Source: JBKHBQ01 sp046542305 (lineage in GTDB: Bacteria; Bacteroidota; Bacteroidia; Bacteroidales; 4484-276). Taken from it: 25,019 nt of DNA. The stretch covers positions 1 through 25,019 of the forward strand of contig JBKHBQ010000022.1 in NCBI GenBank assembly GCA_046542305.1, given 5' to 3'. Below are positions 21,761 to 25,019 of this stretch, one piece after another (the stretch's first letter is position 1; every line of letters begins with the position of its first letter). The translations under genes and the position numbers were made by a program. Below the pieces are notes generated by a model. The model did not search any database, was not told the DNA's origin, and saw only the letters and a list, made by a program, of their open reading frames with translations.

Positions 21761-21766
21761 AGTTTT

Positions 21767-24292
21767 TTATGTTATTAAACTCCCCACCTGATAAACCACC
21801 AATGCCATCAGATAGGCAAGCGCGGTGGTATAAACCGCCAGAAATGCCGCCCACTTCCAGCCTCCGGTTTCCTTTTTCACGGCCGCAACCACAGCCACAC
21901 AGGGGAAGTAGATGAGCACGAAAATAAGAAATGCAAATGCCACCACCGGTGTAAATACCTTTTTCCCGGCTTCCGGTCCAAAAGTGTAGGTCTGATTTCT
22001 CAATTTGTCGATCAGCGACTGCCCTTCCACACTATCGTCGTTCACCTGATAAAGGACGCCCATGGTACTTACGATGATCTCTTTGGCGGCAGCGCCGGTG
22101 ATCAGGCTCACCCCCATTTTCCAGTCGAAGCCTAAAGGACGGATCACCGGTTCGACAAACTGGCCCACCTGCCCGATGTACGAATGCTGCAACCGGTAGG
22201 ATTCCTTTTCGATCCCGATCCTGTTCAGTTCGATCTGCATGCTTTTTTCGAGGGCATTCAGGCTGTCGGTTGAAATGATGGCACCTGCCGCGGCAATTTT
22301 CTGCTGATAAAGCTGTTGTGTTTGGGCCATCTCCTGTTCGAAATCCTGCATCAACTCCTGGTTGCGCGGAAAATAGCTGGCAGCCCAGATCAAAATTACG
22401 GCGATGAGAATGATGCCGCCCATTTTGCGCAGATATTGCGATCCCTTGAACCACATATTTTTTATGATGGCTTTCAGTGTGGGAAGCCGGTAGGGCGGCA
22501 ATTCCATAACAAACGGCGCCTCCTGGGATTTGAAGATGGTTTTTTTGAACAAGATGGCGATCAACACGGCCATCGTTATTCCGATGCCATAAATCAAAAA
22601 CAGCATGGAGCCGGGATTGGACGGGAAAAACGCGCCGATGATCAGGATAAATACCGGCAGCCGCGCACTGCACGACATGAACGGATTGATAAGAATGGTG
22701 AGGATGCGGTCGCTGCGCGATTCGATGGTACGGGTAGCCATCACCGCGGGCACATTACATCCGAAGCCCATGAGCAACGGGATAAAACTTCGGCCGTGCA
22801 GCCCGATTTTGTGCATGACCCGGTCCATGATAAAAGCCACACGGGCCATATAGCCTGTATCTTCCATAAATGAAATGAAGAAAAACAGGATTAAAATATT
22901 GGGTAAAAATACAATCACACTGCCCACTCCCGAAATGATGCCGTCGACCAACAGATCCTTCAGCATGCCCTGCGGCATATAGTGGCTCACAAAGCCGCTC
23001 AACAGGGCGATGCCGTTTTCGATCCACTGCATCGGGAACTCGCCCAGGGTGAAAGTGCTGTAAAACATCAGCCACATAAAAAACAGAAATACCGGGAATC
23101 CGAACACCTTATGTGTAAGGAAGGTGTCGATGATTTCAGTTTCCGTTTTCTGGCGGCGCACCAGTTTGTTTTCGTGATAGGTTTCCTTAAGCGCCCCCGA
23201 AATAAAACCATATTTGGCGTCGGTGATCATCGATTCACTGTCTTCCTGAAAATCCGATTCGAGCACCTGAATCTCCTTGTCTGCAATCTTTCTGATTTCA
23301 GGATAATTAGGAAATTTCGACAGCGAGAAGTCCGTAGAATCATCTTTTTCCAGCAGCTTGATGGCGTAAAACCGGGAAGAAACTTTATCGGTGAGGGTTT
23401 TGTTTTTCCAGATCTCGTCCTGGATCTTCCGTATCGACCGTTCGATAGGCTTGCCGTAATTGATATGGATATGCCTTACGGTGGAATCACGGTCTTCATA
23501 CACTTCGATCACCTTACGAAACAAGGTATTGATGCCTCTGCCCTTCGAGCCGATGGTAGGTACGAACGGCATTCCGAGCATTTGCCCAAGCATCTTAAAA
23601 TCAAAATGATCGCCTTTGTTCTGAAGCTCATCATACATATTCAGCGCCACCACCACCTTGATGTCCATATCGATGAGCTGGGTCGTCAGATAAAGGTTTC
23701 GCTCGATATTTGAAGCGTCCAGCACATTGATCACGATATCGGGAAACTGGCTCAGGATGTGTTTTCGAACAAAAAGCTCCTCAGGGGTATAAGCGCTGAG
23801 GGAATAGGTGCCGGGCAAATCCACAATATTAAAGGTGTAGCCGTCGAGCTTAAAACGGCCGGTTTTGGCATCCACAGTCACACCGCCATAATTCCCAACT
23901 TTTTCGCGTGAACGGGAGGCGTAATTGAACAGGGTGGTTTTACCGGAATTGGGGTTGCCAACAAAAGCCACATCGATCACCTTGCCTTTTTCGTTGACTT
24001 TCTTTTTCAGGATTTCTTTGTCGATCACACCATGATAGTCGGGACGGGGAATTTCAGGAATCAGTTCGTCCGGTGTAATCACCGACACCAAACGGGCTTC
24101 GCTGCGACGTAACGATATATCGTAGTTCATCAGCCGGTATTCGATGGGATCGCGAAACGGGGCATTTTTTATTACCTCCACTTCACGACCTTTTACAAAA
24201 CCCATTTCAGTAATGCGCTTACGAAAAGCACCACGACCTTTTACCTTGGCAATGAACGCCTTTTCCCCTTCTTTTAGTTCGCTTAGATTCAT
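21767..24292 (-). CDS. feoB: FeoA-FeoB fusion, ferrous iron transporter
   Basis: An 841-residue fusion. Residues 1-72 are a FeoA (SH3-like) domain, with the family's GFVKGREVEVIKNAPF segment. A linker leads to the FeoB G-domain: G1 GNPNSGKT at 112-119, the switch GNYGGVTVDAKTG at 133-145, G3 DLPG at 158-161 and G4 NMYD at 218-221. The remainder is a multi-helix inner-membrane permease with Gate-like motifs (GFGCNVPAVMATRT, FMSCSARLPVFILI). FeoB imports Fe2+ under low-oxygen conditions. Fusion of FeoA to FeoB is common in Bacteroidota. The ATG at 24290-24292 gives the normal FeoA N-terminus MNLSELKEGE. The FeoB-associated protein follows after 6 bp. The upstream region is rich in inverted and direct repeats, consistent with metal-dependent control. 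Confidence 0.97.
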   Translation of the reverse strand: MNLSELKEGEKAFIAKVKGRGAFRKRITEMGFVKGREVEVIKNAPFRDPIEYRLMNYDISLRRSEARLVSVITPDELIPEIPRPDYHGVIDKEILKKKVNEKGKVIDVAFVGNPNSGKTTLFNYASRSREKVGNYGGVTVDAKTGRFKLDGYTFNIVDLPGTYSLSAYTPEELFVRKHILSQFPDIVINVLDASNIERNLYLTTQLIDMDIKVVVALNMYDELQNKGDHFDFKMLGQMLGMPFVPTIGSKGRGINTLFRKVIEVYEDRDSTVRHIHINYGKPIERSIRKIQDEIWKNKTLTDKVSSRFYAIKLLEKDDSTDFSLSKFPNYPEIRKIADKEIQVLESDFQEDSESMITDAKYGFISGALKETYHENKLVRRQKTETEIIDTFLTHKVFGFPVFLFFMWLMFYSTFTLGEFPMQWIENGIALLSGFVSHYMPQGMLKDLLVDGIISGVGSVIVFLPNILILFFFISFMEDTGYMARVAFIMDRVMHKIGLHGRSFIPLLMGFGCNVPAVMATRTIESRSDRILTILINPFMSCSARLPVFILIIGAFFPSNPGSMLFLIYGIGITMAVLIAILFKKTIFKSQEAPFVMELPPYRLPTLKAIIKNMWFKGSQYLRKMGGIILIAVILIWAASYFPRNQELMQDFEQEMAQTQQLYQQKIAAAGAIISTDSLNALEKSMQIELNRIGIEKESYRLQHSYIGQVGQFVEPVIRPLGFDWKMGVSLITGAAAKEIIVSTMGVLYQVNDDSVEGQSLIDKLRNQTYTFGPEAGKKVFTPVVAFAFLIFVLIYFPCVAVVAAVKKETGGWKWAAFLAVYTTALAYLMALVVYQVGSLIT

Positions 24293-24344
24293 CCTTGTTT
24301 ATCCCGTGAGTATGCTTCAGTTAATTTAGAACAAATTCAAATTG

Positions 24345-24352
24345 CAAATTTA
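24345..24352 (-). promoter_or_regulatory. Candidate -7 box of feoAB
   Basis: On the minus strand, TAAATTTG matches TAnnTTTG fully, 52 bp before the feoAB start. The -33 position is not a clean TTTG. The box overlaps one of three CAAATT direct repeats (24332-24337, 24338-24343, 24345-24350). Confidence 0.4.
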
Positions 24353-24383
24353 TTTAAACTTTTTTAAGATAAACGCAGTCTGG

Positions 24384-24408
24384 TCGTTTTTCTTAAGCCG
24401 AAAAACGA
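24384..24408. promoter_or_regulatory. Perfect inverted repeat upstream of feoAB
   Basis: TCGTTTTTC at 24384-24392 and GAAAAACGA at 24400-24408 are perfect 9-bp arms with a 7-bp centre. It lies about 30 bp upstream of the -7 box. It has no T-tract on the minus strand, so it reads better as an operator or activator site than as a terminator of the DUF5063 gene. Confidence 0.4.
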
Positions 24409-24430
24409 ATTTAGAAATGAAAGGAAATTT

Positions 24431-24443
24431 TGCATTTAATGCA
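24431..24443. promoter_or_regulatory. Palindrome TGCATT-T-AATGCA upstream of feoAB
   Basis: A perfect 6-bp inverted repeat with a single central base, in the 238-bp gap between the DUF5063 gene and feoAB. It is the second of three adjacent inverted repeats. Function unknown; could be a protein-binding site. Confidence 0.3.
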
Positions 24444-24450
24444 CTGAATT

Positions 24451-24469
24451 GCTTTTGCTTAGCAAAAGC
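24451..24469. promoter_or_regulatory. Hairpin GCTTTTGC-TTA-GCAAAAGC between DUF5063 gene and feoAB
   Basis: Perfect 8-bp arms with a 3-base loop. It lies 62 bp past the DUF5063 stop and 159 bp before feoAB. No T-run follows on either strand. It could be a transcript-end structure of the DUF5063 gene or an operator. Confidence 0.35.
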
Positions 24470-24530
24470 TTATTTAGAATAGGACCGAAAAAGGGGTGGA
24501 TTGTTTGAAAATGTAAACCCGGAAATGGCT

Positions 24531-25019
24531 TTAAATGAGGTCAGGATCGCTGTTCATCGCCCTGGTATTGCTTTCACCAAAAAGGTGATAATGCAGCACT
24601 TTCAGCACATTCACCACCCTGAATCCCCAGTGGGATTTAAATAACTCCCCGATCTCCCACACCGCCACCTTCTTGGCATCGCGCATGGGCTTTTGATAGA
24701 GGATGGTAAAGTCCTTCATGTCCTGATAAATATCTGCCAGGTGATCGGCCAGGCTGCCCTTCACCAGATCGTTCAGGGGGTTGTCGTTCTCGACAAACCA
24801 AAATTCATCGCTGCTTCCCAATTTTTCGCGCAATTCGTTGAAAACATTCTGCCATTGCTCCTCTGTTACAAATTTTTCGTTGAAGGAAAAATCCTCCACT
24901 CCGATTTTTGGCAAAACCGATCCGCGCACGTACAACAATGGCAGCGCCTTATGCAGGTAATCGAACAATTCCTGCCGGCCATACTGATCCAGTTCTTCGA
25001 TAAACAAGCAGTACCTCTG
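24531..25019 (-). CDS. DUF5063 domain protein (N-terminus outside window)
   Basis: The last 162 codons of a gene that continues beyond the window edge; the reading frame stays open to the final base, reading QRYCLFIEELDQ. The apparent start at 25007 is only an internal TTG. The sequence, with LFDYLHKALPLLYVRGSVLP, FWFVENDNPLNDLVKGSLAD, and LADIYQDMKDFTILY, matches the DUF5063 family, which I know from Bacteroidota. The protein is soluble and helical, with no membrane segment in the visible part. Family function is unknown. It ends at TAA 24531-24533, upstream of feoAB on the same strand, with 238 bp between, so cotranscription with feoAB is unlikely but not excluded. Confidence 0.82.
   Translation of the reverse strand, partial: QRYCLFIEELDQYGRQELFDYLHKALPLLYVRGSVLPKIGVEDFSFNEKFVTEEQWQNVFNELREKLGSSDEFWFVENDNPLNDLVKGSLADHLADIYQDMKDFTILYQKPMRDAKKVAVWEIGELFKSHWGFRVVNVLKVLHYHLFGESNTRAMNSDPDLI

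Noticed and set aside
24451..24469. Rho-independent terminator of the DUF5063 gene
   Set aside because: The hairpin is perfect, but no T-run follows on the minus strand.
1..25019. Mobile element, CRISPR array, tRNA or rRNA
   Set aside because: No transposase, integrase, regular spaced repeats, terminal inverted repeats or tRNA-like cloverleaf was seen on reading both strands.

Overview
The window is a chromosomal segment of a Bacteroidota bacterium, most likely in or near the order Bacteroidales. The signs are: promoter-like TAnnTTTG boxes (twice with TTTG exactly 19 bp upstream), few Shine-Dalgarno sites, a lipoprotein with an acidic export signal right after its Cys, a FeoA-FeoB fusion followed by a FeoB-associated Cys-rich protein, a bcp-recA pair, and a DUF5063 protein. 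I see no rRNA, tRNA, CRISPR array, insertion sequence or prophage. No gene-free stretch exceeds 300 bp.

Left part (1-13.1 kb). An Lrp/AsnC regulator diverges from a PLP enzyme of the Cys/Met metabolism family. A long run of minus-strand genes follows. In transcription order it holds YjbQ and a helical-repeat protein (coupled by an ATGA overlap), a FabG-type reductase, a KASIII-like protein lacking two of its three catalytic residues, a sodium:solute symporter, an acyl-CoA synthetase (ATGA overlap with the symporter), a surface lipoprotein with two 110-residue repeats, an outer-membrane barrel protein and an exported alpha/beta hydrolase. Together these could form an envelope-to-cytoplasm route that hydrolyses an ester, imports a carboxylate, activates it with CoA and processes the acyl group. 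The grouping is inference; a terminator divides it between lipoprotein and barrel.

Middle part (13.1-21.1 kb). This is mostly housekeeping: a small four-helix membrane protein, UvrA, an ECF sigma factor with a strong promoter and Shine-Dalgarno, a small acidic protein that may be its partner, endonuclease III, Bcp peroxiredoxin, RecA and a TPR lipoprotein. Repair and oxidative-stress genes dominate (uvrA, nth, bcp, recA).

Right part (21.1-25 kb). An Hpt-like protein converges on the TPR lipoprotein and shares a TTAA with it. Then come the ferrous-iron genes feoAB and the FeoB-associated protein, preceded by a 238-bp region with three perfect inverted repeats and three CAAATT repeats. The window ends inside a DUF5063 gene.

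The best candidates for something undescribed are the KASIII-like protein with its carboxylate-handling neighbours, the sigma factor with its small partner and leader, and the structured feoAB upstream region.
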